Positions 1-5,258 of a stretch of 5,258 nt of DNA are shown here, in pieces. Made by a program: the position numbers and the translations under genes. The first letter of the stretch is position 1. Each line of letters starts with the position of its first letter. The stretch comes from Pseudomonadota bacterium (GTDB taxonomy: Bacteria > Pseudomonadota > Gammaproteobacteria > Pseudomonadales > Pseudohongiellaceae): assembly GCA_022563075.1 (NCBI GenBank), contig JADFOC010000228.1, positions 1 through 5,258 on the forward strand. The letters run 5' to 3'. Under the pieces are notes generated by a model. The model saw only the letters and a program-made list of their open reading frames with translations, was not told the origin of the DNA and ran no database searches.

Positions 1-1032
1 GATTTTTCCGTCATTATTCTTGTCATTGAATACAATGAGATTGGTCGTCTCCCATTTGCTAAACCATTCCGGCACGGCGCTGTACTCAATATTGTTCACC
101 GTGTTGAGCAAATTGGTTCTCGCAAACGCCGCTACAGCTGGTGCGGTGGTATAAAGTATGGCGATGAACATCAGCGCATAGCCAGCCGACTTGCGTGCGT
201 CCCTCACATTAGGAACTGTGAAAAACCGGATAATTACATGGGGCAGTCCTGCGGTCCCAAACATCAACGCGGCAGTAATAAAGAACACATCTTGGGTGCT
301 GCGATGACCCTCGGTATAGACTCCGAATCCCAGCTCCTGGCTCATTTCGTCCAGTCGATCCAACAGGTAGCCACCGCCATACGCTTCTGTAAGCTCGGAG
401 CCAAACCCAATCTGAGGGATCACTTGTCCTGTCATGAGAATAGAAATGATGATGGCAGGTACCATGAAGGCAAATATTAAAACGCAGTACTGTGCCACTT
501 GCGTGTAGGTTATTCCTTTCATTCCTCCCATAACCGCATAGAAGAACACTATTGCCATGCCCACTACTACGCCGGTTGTTATATCGACTTCCAGAAATCT
601 TGAGAAGACAATGCCTACTCCTTGCATCTGTCCGCAAACATACACGAACGAGATGACGATAGCGCAAAACACCGCAATCATTCGGGCCGTCTGCGAGTAG
701 TAGCGATCGCCGATGAAATCGGGCACTGTAAACTTGCCGAATTTCCGTAGATAGGGGGCAAGCAGCAGAGCCAGTAACACATATCCGCCGGTCCAGCCCA
801 TCAGGTAGAAAGCCCCATCACGACCTAAGAAAGAAATAAGACCGGCCATCGATATAAATGAGGCTGCAGACATCCAGTCAGCGGCGGTCGCCATACCGTT
901 GGCTAGGGGAGAAACTCCTCCGCCGGCGATATAAAATTCTTTGGTGGAACCAGCGCGCGACTTGATGGCGATGCCGATATAGAGGCTAAACGACAGAAAA
1001 ATGAAGATATAAGTCCAAATTTGTACGCTCAC
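1..1032 (-). CDS. Sodium:solute symporter large subunit (VC_2705-type), 3' part missing
   Basis: This is a partial membrane transporter; 344 codons are visible and the frame is still open at the window edge. It starts with GTG at 1032-1030, sharing four bases with the stop of the upstream DUF4212 gene, and a strong GAGGAGG sits seven bases before the GTG. The next in-frame ATG is codon 47, inside conserved sequence, so GTG is favoured. Family marks are the first helix (about 5-24), FYIAGGGVSPLANGMA (33-48) with the ADWMSAASF stretch, the FTVPDFIGDRYYS segment (101-113), and GTAGLPHVIIRFFTVP (259-274), which is typical of ActP-like acetate/monocarboxylate symporters. At least seven hydrophobic segments are visible. 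Members of this subgroup are paired with a DUF4212 small subunit, as here. The family suggests sodium-driven uptake of a small carboxylate in the inner membrane; the actual substrate is not shown by the sequence. Confidence 0.93.
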   Translation of the reverse strand, partial: MSVQIWTYIFIFLSFSLYIGIAIKSRAGSTKEFYIAGGGVSPLANGMATAADWMSAASFISMAGLISFLGRDGAFYLMGWTGGYVLLALLLAPYLRKFGKFTVPDFIGDRYYSQTARMIAVFCAIVISFVYVCGQMQGVGIVFSRFLEVDITTGVVVGMAIVFFYAVMGGMKGITYTQVAQYCVLIFAFMVPAIIISILMTGQVIPQIGFGSELTEAYGGGYLLDRLDEMSQELGFGVYTEGHRSTQDVFFITAALMFGTAGLPHVIIRFFTVPNVRDARKSAGYALMFIAILYTTAPAVAAFARTNLLNTVNNIEYSAVPEWFSKWETTNLIVFNDKNNDGKI

Positions 1033-1322
1033 TCTGAATCCTCCTCGGCTTGATTACTTGCCGTAACGGAAGATTCAAGGTTGTACTTATCGTCCAGTTT
1101 GTCCATCAAGTGGATATAGACAAAGATCAGAATGACAAAGACTAGAATTGATCCTTGCTGAGCGATCCAAAATCCAAGTTTGAATCCGCCAAATCGAATA
1201 GAATCCAGGGCATCGACAAACAGTATTCCGCAGCCAAATGAAATCAGAAACCAGACACTCAAGAGAGAGAGGAGTATTTTTATATTGGCTTTCCAATAGG
1301 AGTGAGCGCTGTTGTCAGACAT
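1029..1322 (-). CDS. DUF4212 family sodium:solute symporter small subunit
   Basis: This 97-residue protein has two predicted membrane helices (about 15-37 and 52-73) and a hydrophilic acidic tail ending EEDSE. The pattern YWKANIKILLSLLSVWF, the FGCGILF stretch, then FGGFKLGFWIAQQGS and a closing YIHLMDKLDDKY is that of the DUF4212 family, whose members are about this length. They are encoded immediately before an ActP-like symporter, as here, and are called its small subunit; their biochemical role is not established. The ATG at 1322 is preceded by AGAGGA at a suitable distance. The stop codon overlaps the GTG of the large subunit, implying translational coupling and probably a fixed stoichiometry. 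It heads its operon: 590 bases upstream hold no intact gene, so its promoter should lie there. Confidence 0.93.
   Translation of the reverse strand: MSDNSAHSYWKANIKILLSLLSVWFLISFGCGILFVDALDSIRFGGFKLGFWIAQQGSILVFVILIFVYIHLMDKLDDKYNLESSVTASNQAEEDSE
1040..1046 (-). promoter_or_regulatory. Shine-Dalgarno that fixes the GTG start of the symporter
   Basis: Read on the minus strand this is GAGGAGG, followed by seven bases and then GTG (1032-1030). It lies inside the 3' end of the DUF4212 reading frame, within the codons for its Glu-Glu-Asp tail. The strength of the site supports the unusual GTG start, and its position explains how the overlapping second gene is reinitiated. Confidence 0.7.
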
Positions 1323-1350
1323 AGCTATCCTCTTGTTTTTGTTTTCACAG

Positions 1351-1394
1351 TCACTCTCTCAATCTGTCTTAAGTGTATTTTCCATTGAGAGTGA
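1351..1394. repeat. Imperfect inverted repeat in the leader/promoter of the symporter operon
   Basis: On the plus strand TCACTCTCTCAAT (1351-1363) is mirrored by ATTGAGAGTGA (1384-1394). The arms match except for two extra bases (TC) in the left arm, and 20 bases separate them. The element ends about 29 bases before the DUF4212 start codon. It could be an operator for a dimeric regulator or a hairpin in the mRNA leader. No U-tract follows the arm on the minus strand, so it is not an intrinsic terminator for a transcript entering the operon. Function is inferred from position only. Confidence 0.4.
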
Positions 1395-1566
1395 ATGCTG
1401 TGCTAAATGCAGTCTTTTTGTCGCGGGACGGATGGTATCACTTAATCTTCAAGCGGTATAGCCGGCGAATTATTGCAAAGTGACTAAAAAATGGTCTTAA
1501 ATGAAAGATTCACTTCCTTGGTTTTTGCACTTCAACTTAATTTAGAGGATACATATTTCCGTCTCT

Positions 1567-1760
1567 GTTTATCTGCTTGAGACGGCAACGTAAACCAGTT
1601 ATTAGGTAAAGACATTTTACAGAAGATTGATCTCGGTGGCGTAGGTGTCTTGGCAGATATTGACACAGCAGCGCAAGCATTCTAATTGAGATTGATGGAT
1701 TTAGAGATGCCAAACTTGATTGCCTGCAAGGCAGCGGGAGAAATTTGGGAAATCGAACAT
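1567..1760 (+). pseudogene. Decayed receiver (REC) domain of a hybrid sensor kinase or response regulator
   Basis: This is the only gene-like sequence on the plus strand. Codons from 1567 read VYLLE, then a shift of frame leads at 1581 to DGNVNQLLGKDILQK and, a few residues on, VGVLADIDTAAQAF. A TAA stop stands at 1683-1685, and in the same frame LRLMDLEMPNL follows, then CKAAGEIWEIE. This reproduces the layout of a receiver domain of the kind carried by hybrid histidine kinases: the acidic pair plus VNQ at the end of strand 1, the LADNGxxAxxAF region, and LMDLEMP, whose Asp (codon 1698-1700) would be the phosphoacceptor. Lesions visible are a frameshift around 1580, the internal stop with a few residues missing before LMD, and loss of the MDG after MP. 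Upstream kinase parts are not clearly recognisable and the rest of REC after alpha-4 is gone. Inferred to be a non-functional relic. Confidence 0.6.
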
Positions 1761-1912
1761 TCTACCTGTTCCGATGGGGGAGAGACCCGCTCAATGCGCG
1801 GACGTTCACCGAACCTCGAAATCGAACAATTGTTGCTCGAGTAAGTTCTCGATCTAACAACACCCGGTAAGATATTCCATTGGTGGTGTCAATGGTCACT
1901 ACTGGATAGCGC

Positions 1913-2416
1913 TTAATTTGTTAGCAGCTTAAGCAGATAACGTTGAAGATTGTTTCGAAATTTGGTGCGTGAGGATTCGTCGGCGCGATGATAGTCTCTA
2001 TGCAGCTGTCTTAGTTTTTGTCTCTCCAATTGCGGGTGTGCCAGCAGGACTGCGTTAATCTCAGAGTCACCGATTTGTAATATCTTGTCGCACCAGGAGA
2101 TCACTGCGGTGTGTTGTTGATTCGATTTGTCGTCGCCAGTCTGTCCTTGCCGCATGGCATTGCTTACCAGTTCATAGTCGCAACCACGCATCAGTCGGCC
2201 AATATATTGGAGTTGACGCTTGCGTGCGCCATGGCTGTTAGGCAGTCGATTGTATTCTGTAATGGCGACGATCAGATTTTCTGGCAGCAATATTTGTTGC
2301 AATTGACTCGCCGTATAGGCCGTGAGTTTTTCACCTAATTTTTGCAATTCCAGAGCCTCATGCTTGCGCTTGGTCTTGCTGGTGGGTTCGAACTGTCTGT
2401 TTTCGTTCCGTCCCAT
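1913..2416 (-). CDS. darP: Dual-action ribosomal maturation protein DarP (YjgA/DUF615)
   Basis: A 167-residue, highly charged soluble protein that matches the YjgA/DarP family. DarP binds late 50S precursors and helps maturation of the peptidyl-transferase centre in the cytoplasm. Visible marks are SKTKRKHEALELQKLGEKL (13-31), the basic core ARKRQLQYIGRLMR (64-77), which in E. coli reads GRRRQLQLIGKMLR, a middle helix around ISWCDKIL, and the C-terminal RQKLRQLHRD through FRNNLQRYLLKLL helical region. E. coli YjgA is 183 residues; this one lacks its strongly acidic N-terminal extension. The ATG lies only three bases after the mgtE stop with no Shine-Dalgarno sequence, so translation is probably coupled to mgtE. 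In many gammaproteobacteria the gene sits next to pmbA/tldE; no such neighbour is present here. Confidence 0.92.
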   Translation of the reverse strand: MGRNENRQFEPTSKTKRKHEALELQKLGEKLTAYTASQLQQILLPENLIVAITEYNRLPNSHGARKRQLQYIGRLMRGCDYELVSNAMRQGQTGDDKSNQQHTAVISWCDKILQIGDSEINAVLLAHPQLERQKLRQLHRDYHRADESSRTKFRNNLQRYLLKLLTN

Positions 2417-2419
2417 AGA

Positions 2420-3778
2420 TTATACGTAGAACATATAGGCGAGGCCGAGGAAGGCGGAGAAACCGATTAAGTCGGTAACCGTAGTTAATGCTACCGAGCC
2501 GGCCAAAGCCGGATCAACATCAATGCGGTTCAGGAATAACGGCAAATAGGCACCTGCCAATGCCGCGGTAAACAAGTTTATCATCATCGCTGCCGCAATA
2601 ATGTAACTCAGTTGTAAATCCCGATACCATAGGAATACTATGATCGCGATGACGCAGGCCCAGAGCAGACCATTTAGTCCCGCGACGCCAAGTTCTCTAG
2701 CTAAGAACCAGCGGCTATTAGCCGGAGTGATTTGTCCCAGTGCAAGAGAGCGAATCACCAGCGTCAGGGTTTGGGTGCCAGCCACCCCACCCATATTGGC
2801 AACGATCGGCATTAGCACGGCGAGATAGACCACTTGGTCCAGAGTATCTTGAAATAAATAGATCACCAGGGAGGCCAGCACCGCAGTCATCAGATTCACT
2901 CCCAACCACACCGCTCTGCGCCGAGCCGTCTTCAACACGGGTGCAAAAGTATCATCCTCTTCATCCAATCCAGCCATGCTCATCAGCGAGTGTTCAGTGC
3001 TATCTCGAATGACATCGACGACGTCGTCGATGGTAATACGCCCCACTAATTTACCCTCATGATCGACTACCGGCGCCGACACCCAATCGTGCAGTTCGAA
3101 CAGCTGTGCTACCTGTGTGGCCTCCATGTCCACCGGGATTGCATCTATGTCTTCACGCATCACTTCGCGCACCGAAGTGCTGGGATCTGATACTAATACT
3201 TTACGCAGGGGTAAAATGCCTAAAAATTCATCCCCTCGGTTTACTACATGAAGGTTGTCCGTCATCTCCGGAATGCTGTCATGGCGGCGTAGATACCGCA
3301 GCACCAGTTCCAGTGTATGCCTTGGCCGTACAGTTATGGTGTCAGTATTCATCATGCCGCCGGCGGTATCTTCATCATATGAGAGAATAGATTCGACCCG
3401 TTGTCGGTCTTGTTGGCCCATCGCCTGCAAGACCTGGCGTGTAACTTGTTGTGGTAACTGCTGAAGAATGTCCGCTAGGTCATCTGTCTCTAATCCTTCG
3501 GTTAACGCGACTACCTGTTCGGCGTTGAGTTCACTGAGTATGTCGTGCTGAAGATCTTCATTCAGATACTGGATCACTTCTCCTTCGGCATCTTTATCTA
3601 TTAGTTGCCATAGCACGCTCCTGGTCTTTGGCGGAGAGGACTCGAGTAAATGAGCAATACCCGCAGTTGGCAGCGTCTTGATCATCTGCCGAACTTGGTA
3701 CAGAGAGCCGCTATCAATCGCTTGACTGAGCTCAGCCACACGGTCTTTCTGAAATTGCGATTCCTTTACTTGAGGCAT
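2420..3778 (-). CDS. mgtE: Magnesium channel/transporter MgtE
   Basis: This inner-membrane Mg2+ channel is gated by cytosolic Mg2+ binding. With the ATG at 3778 it has 452 residues, the usual length. Order of parts: a helical MgtE N domain (about 26-128); two CBS domains (about 147-200 and 205-262, the second ending RITIDDVVDVIRDSTEH); a plug-like linker (LDEEDDTF, then KTARRRAVWLGVNL); and a five-helix pore domain (about 287-451). The pore carries MPIVANMGGVAGTQTLTLVI and, in the last helix, LTTVTDLIGF, whose Asp (436) corresponds to the conserved pore Asp that coordinates Mg2+ in Thermus MgtE. An upstream in-frame GTG at 3805 would add nine residues, but it has no ribosome site; AAAGGA lies 12 bases before the ATG, rather far but better. 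The gene follows ptsO after a 257-base gap and is tightly linked to darP. Confidence 0.95.
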   Translation of the reverse strand: MPQVKESQFQKDRVAELSQAIDSGSLYQVRQMIKTLPTAGIAHLLESSPPKTRSVLWQLIDKDAEGEVIQYLNEDLQHDILSELNAEQVVALTEGLETDDLADILQQLPQQVTRQVLQAMGQQDRQRVESILSYDEDTAGGMMNTDTITVRPRHTLELVLRYLRRHDSIPEMTDNLHVVNRGDEFLGILPLRKVLVSDPSTSVREVMREDIDAIPVDMEATQVAQLFELHDWVSAPVVDHEGKLVGRITIDDVVDVIRDSTEHSLMSMAGLDEEDDTFAPVLKTARRRAVWLGVNLMTAVLASLVIYLFQDTLDQVVYLAVLMPIVANMGGVAGTQTLTLVIRSLALGQITPANSRWFLARELGVAGLNGLLWACVIAIIVFLWYRDLQLSYIIAAAMMINLFTAALAGAYLPLFLNRIDVDPALAGSVALTTVTDLIGFSAFLGLAYMFYV

Positions 3779-3940
3779 GGTTACAATACATCCTTTGCCC
3801 AACACAGCTGGCTGAGCAAAAATGGAAATTACAGAACTAATTAGCCCAGGAATTGATGGGAGATTCCCTAAGCTACTAACCCGAGTTTACATTCAGAGTG
3901 CCTAAAATGGTTCAGATCTAAACGTGGCTCACTGTTAATG

Positions 3941-3983
3941 GCCCAAATCCTTACCAAGTGGTTAGTAACTGATTTAATTGGGC
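3941..3983. repeat. Imperfect inverted repeat in the ptsO-mgtE gap
   Basis: GCCCAA (3941-3946) is mirrored by TTGGGC (3978-3983), and between them CTTACC and GGTTAG flank an AAGT loop with one mismatch, giving an interrupted hairpin of about 43 bases. It lies about 80 bases beyond the ptsO stop and about 160 bases before mgtE. No T-run follows on the minus strand, so a classical terminator is not supported. It could be a leader structure of the mgtE transcript or a decayed repeat. The rest of the gap (3806-4062) shows no ORF and no clear promoter. Confidence 0.3.
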
Positions 3984-4062
3984 TGGTGTAATTCTACCGC
4001 CATTTCACGAACAAGAAAATCTTTGAATGAGCTAGGACTAAAGAATACAGGGACAGGTTGAA

Positions 4063-4329
4063 CTATTCTGTTTCGCCGAAGCGGTCGTTGAATAAAGCAA
4101 CGATGGATAGTAGCGCTTGTTCCTCATCGGAACCGTCAACCACGATAATGAGTTCAGTTCCCTGAACGGCTGCCAGCATCATAAGTGACAGAATGCTCTT
4201 GCCATCAACCATCTTGTCGTGCCCAATTTGAACATCGCAAGCAAAGGTGGAAGTTAACTCGACCAATTTGGATGCCGCGCGAGCGTGCAATCCTGCTTTG
4301 TTGATGATCTCAATATGCTCTTTCAACAT
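4063..4329 (-). CDS. ptsO: Nitrogen-PTS phosphocarrier protein NPr (HPr-like)
   Basis: An 88-residue HPr-fold protein, full length for the family. In the nitrogen PTS, NPr receives phosphate from EI-Ntr (PtsP) and passes it to EIIA-Ntr (PtsN); it acts in the cytoplasm and regulates rather than transports. The active-site stretch INKAGLHARAASKL puts the phosphorylated histidine at residue 15, and VDGKSILSLMMLAA places Ser45 where HPr carries its regulatory serine. The DGKSIL context with a following MMLAA, together with the rapZ neighbour, favours NPr over the sugar HPr PtsH. It starts 15 bases after the rapZ stop; the ribosome site is weak (AGAGA about 12 bases before ATG), so coupling to rapZ is likely. 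Confidence 0.95.
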   Translation of the reverse strand: MLKEHIEIINKAGLHARAASKLVELTSTFACDVQIGHDKMVDGKSILSLMMLAAVQGTELIIVVDGSDEEQALLSIVALFNDRFGETE

Positions 4330-4344
4330 AGATTGTTCAAATCT

Positions 4345-5202
4345 CTACTGGTCCAATTCCCTGTGTCTCACTTGTACGTTACTAATACTAGCAGAGAAAT
4401 GTTCTCCCAATTTTTCGCACAAATACACAGAACGATGCTGGCCTCCAGTGCAGCCCACACCAACCGTTATGTAGCTGCGATTATTGCGTTCATAGCTAGG
4501 TAACCATTTTTGCAAGTATTGCGTAATATCGCCATACATTTCTTGTACTTCCTCATGAGCGTCAAGAAATGCCTCGACAGCACCATCTAACCCTGTCAGT
4601 GAGCGCAGGGAAGTATCCCAATAAGGATTTGGCAGGCAACGAACATCGTAGACAATGTCGGCATCCACCGGCACGCCATTTTTATAGCCAAATGATAAAA
4701 ACAGCAAGGCCAGTCCAGTGTCAATATTGTCAATCAAGCGACTCTTGATTGTGTCACGTAATTGATGCAACGACATGTTGCTGGTGTCTATCGATAGGCT
4801 TGCCATGACTGAAATGGCTTCCAGTAATTCCGATTCCTTATCGATTGCTTCTTTTAGTCCGACTGTATCAGTGGTCAGTGGATGTTTACGCCGGCTCTCA
4901 CTAAATCTTTTTAGCAGCGTTTGACTATTCGCATCGAGAAATATGATTTCAGTTGGCAGGTCTTTTTGTTTCAAGTCGTTTATGATCTCCGGGACTTGTT
5001 GTAAATCCGCAGAAATATTTCTCGCGTCGATACTGACTGCGACGTTTGGATTGCTACTCGCGTCAGAAGTGATCCTATTGGCCAGGAATGGTAGTAAACT
5101 GGCAGGCAAATTATCTATACAGTAATAACCCCGATCTTCAAGTATATGCAGAACGGTGCTTTTCCCAGAGCCAGATCTTCCACTGATAATCGTGAGCTTC
5201 AT
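4345..5202 (-). CDS. rapZ: RNase adapter protein RapZ (YvcJ/YhbJ family P-loop NTPase)
   Basis: A 285-residue protein, matching the family length. The N-terminal kinase-like domain has the Walker A motif GRSGSGKST (8-16), followed by LEDRGYYCIDNLP, and a Walker-B-like IIFLDA (86-91). The C-terminal domain has SFGYKNGVPVDADIVYDVRC, then LPNPYWD (191-197), and the family signature GCTGGQHRSVY (250-260). In E. coli RapZ senses glucosamine-6-phosphate and directs RNase E to the sRNA GlmZ. Outside enterics its target is mostly unknown; the widely conserved function is nucleotide binding and cell-envelope precursor control. Here the tail reads NVQVRHRELDQ and lacks the lysine/arginine cluster used for GlmZ binding in E. 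coli. The ATG at 5202 has only a weak ribosome site. ptsN would be expected upstream but cannot be confirmed in the 56 bases left. Confidence 0.95.
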   Translation of the reverse strand: MKLTIISGRSGSGKSTVLHILEDRGYYCIDNLPASLLPFLANRITSDASSNPNVAVSIDARNISADLQQVPEIINDLKQKDLPTEIIFLDANSQTLLKRFSESRRKHPLTTDTVGLKEAIDKESELLEAISVMASLSIDTSNMSLHQLRDTIKSRLIDNIDTGLALLFLSFGYKNGVPVDADIVYDVRCLPNPYWDTSLRSLTGLDGAVEAFLDAHEEVQEMYGDITQYLQKWLPSYERNNRSYITVGVGCTGGQHRSVYLCEKLGEHFSASISNVQVRHRELDQ

Positions 5203-5258
5203 CTCGTTCGACTCGAGTAGGTGTCAGATGCCAAAAACTATGAAATGGCTAGTGGGTA

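Larger units (their letters stand above)
1323..1912. other. 590-base stretch without an intact gene
   Basis: This stretch separates the darP stop from the DUF4212 start. It holds a receiver-domain relic on the plus strand (about 1567-1760), an inverted repeat near the DUF4212 start (1351-1394), a perfect 6-bp hairpin 18 bases past the darP stop (1877-1895), an 11-base direct repeat GAAATCGAACA (1749-1759 and 1818-1828) and a 10-bp palindrome AACAATTGTT (1825-1834). The promoter of the DUF4212-symporter operon must be in its left part, but I find no convincing -35/-10 pair or sigma-54 site on the minus strand. Many stops break all frames, and no ORF exceeds about 50 codons. Confidence 0.6.

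Noticed and set aside
209..667. 152-codon minus-strand ORF
   Set aside because: It lies in a shifted frame of the symporter gene, whose in-frame product shows clear family motifs.
1695..1844. Plus-strand 49-codon ORF beginning MDLEMPNL as an independent small gene
   Set aside because: Its start is the phosphoacceptor segment of the decayed receiver domain and there is no good Shine-Dalgarno; it is better read as part of the pseudogene.
1877..1895. Perfect 6-bp hairpin (CCATTG / CAATGG) 18 bases past the darP stop as a terminator
   Set aside because: The stem is short and AT-rich with a 7-base loop, and no T-run follows on the minus strand.
1762..1899. Minus-strand GTG ORF of 45 codons just after darP
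   Set aside because: It has no ribosome site, resembles no family I recognise, and overlaps the receiver relic region in antisense, so it is probably chance.
2420..2425. TATAAT on the minus strand as a -10 box for darP
   Set aside because: It ends two bases before the ATG, so initiation would fall inside the gene, and no -35 element lies at the proper distance.
3013..3032. 20-bp perfect palindrome inside mgtE
   Set aside because: It encodes the conserved IDDVVDV stretch of the second CBS domain; repeated GAC/GTC codons for Asp and Val explain the symmetry.
5203..5258. Possible 3' end of ptsN upstream of rapZ
   Set aside because: Only 56 bases are available, stops occur in more than one frame, and no EIIA-Ntr C-terminal motif can be recognised.

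Overview
The window looks like a gammaproteobacterial chromosome segment of moderate GC content. Every intact gene lies on the minus strand, so transcription runs from high to low coordinates. The evidence for a gammaproteobacterium is the nitrogen-PTS pair rapZ-ptsO, a DarP (YjgA) ribosome-maturation protein, and a DUF4212/sodium:solute symporter pair of the VC_2704/VC_2705 type. RapZ lacks the basic C-terminal tail known from E. coli, which argues against Enterobacterales. A marine or environmental lineage is plausible, but no species can be named.

Layout in transcription order: rapZ (5202-4345) and ptsO (4329-4063) are 15 bases apart and form the distal part of the usual rpoN-hpf-ptsN-rapZ-ptsO cluster. 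A 257-base gap follows, holding an imperfect inverted repeat. Then come mgtE (about 3778-2420), a CBS-gated magnesium channel/transporter, and darP (2416-1913). darP starts three bases after the mgtE stop, has no visible Shine-Dalgarno sequence, and is probably translationally coupled.

Next is a 590-base stretch without an intact gene (1323-1912). It is not empty: read on the plus strand, against all its neighbours, it carries a decayed receiver (REC) domain with frameshift and stop lesions. This is best explained as the relic of a hybrid sensor histidine kinase or response regulator. The same stretch must also contain the promoter and leader of the next operon, including an inverted repeat about 30 bases before the start codon.

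The last unit is a two-gene transporter operon: the DUF4212 small subunit (1322-1029), overlapping by four bases a large sodium:solute symporter subunit that begins with GTG at 1032 and runs off the left edge of the window.

Most of the window is ordinary, well-conserved housekeeping sequence, and I see no new defence or mobile system. The points most worth a second look are the REC pseudogene, the RapZ lacking RNA-binding residues, the Ca-loop-like motif in the symporter, and the leader inverted repeat.
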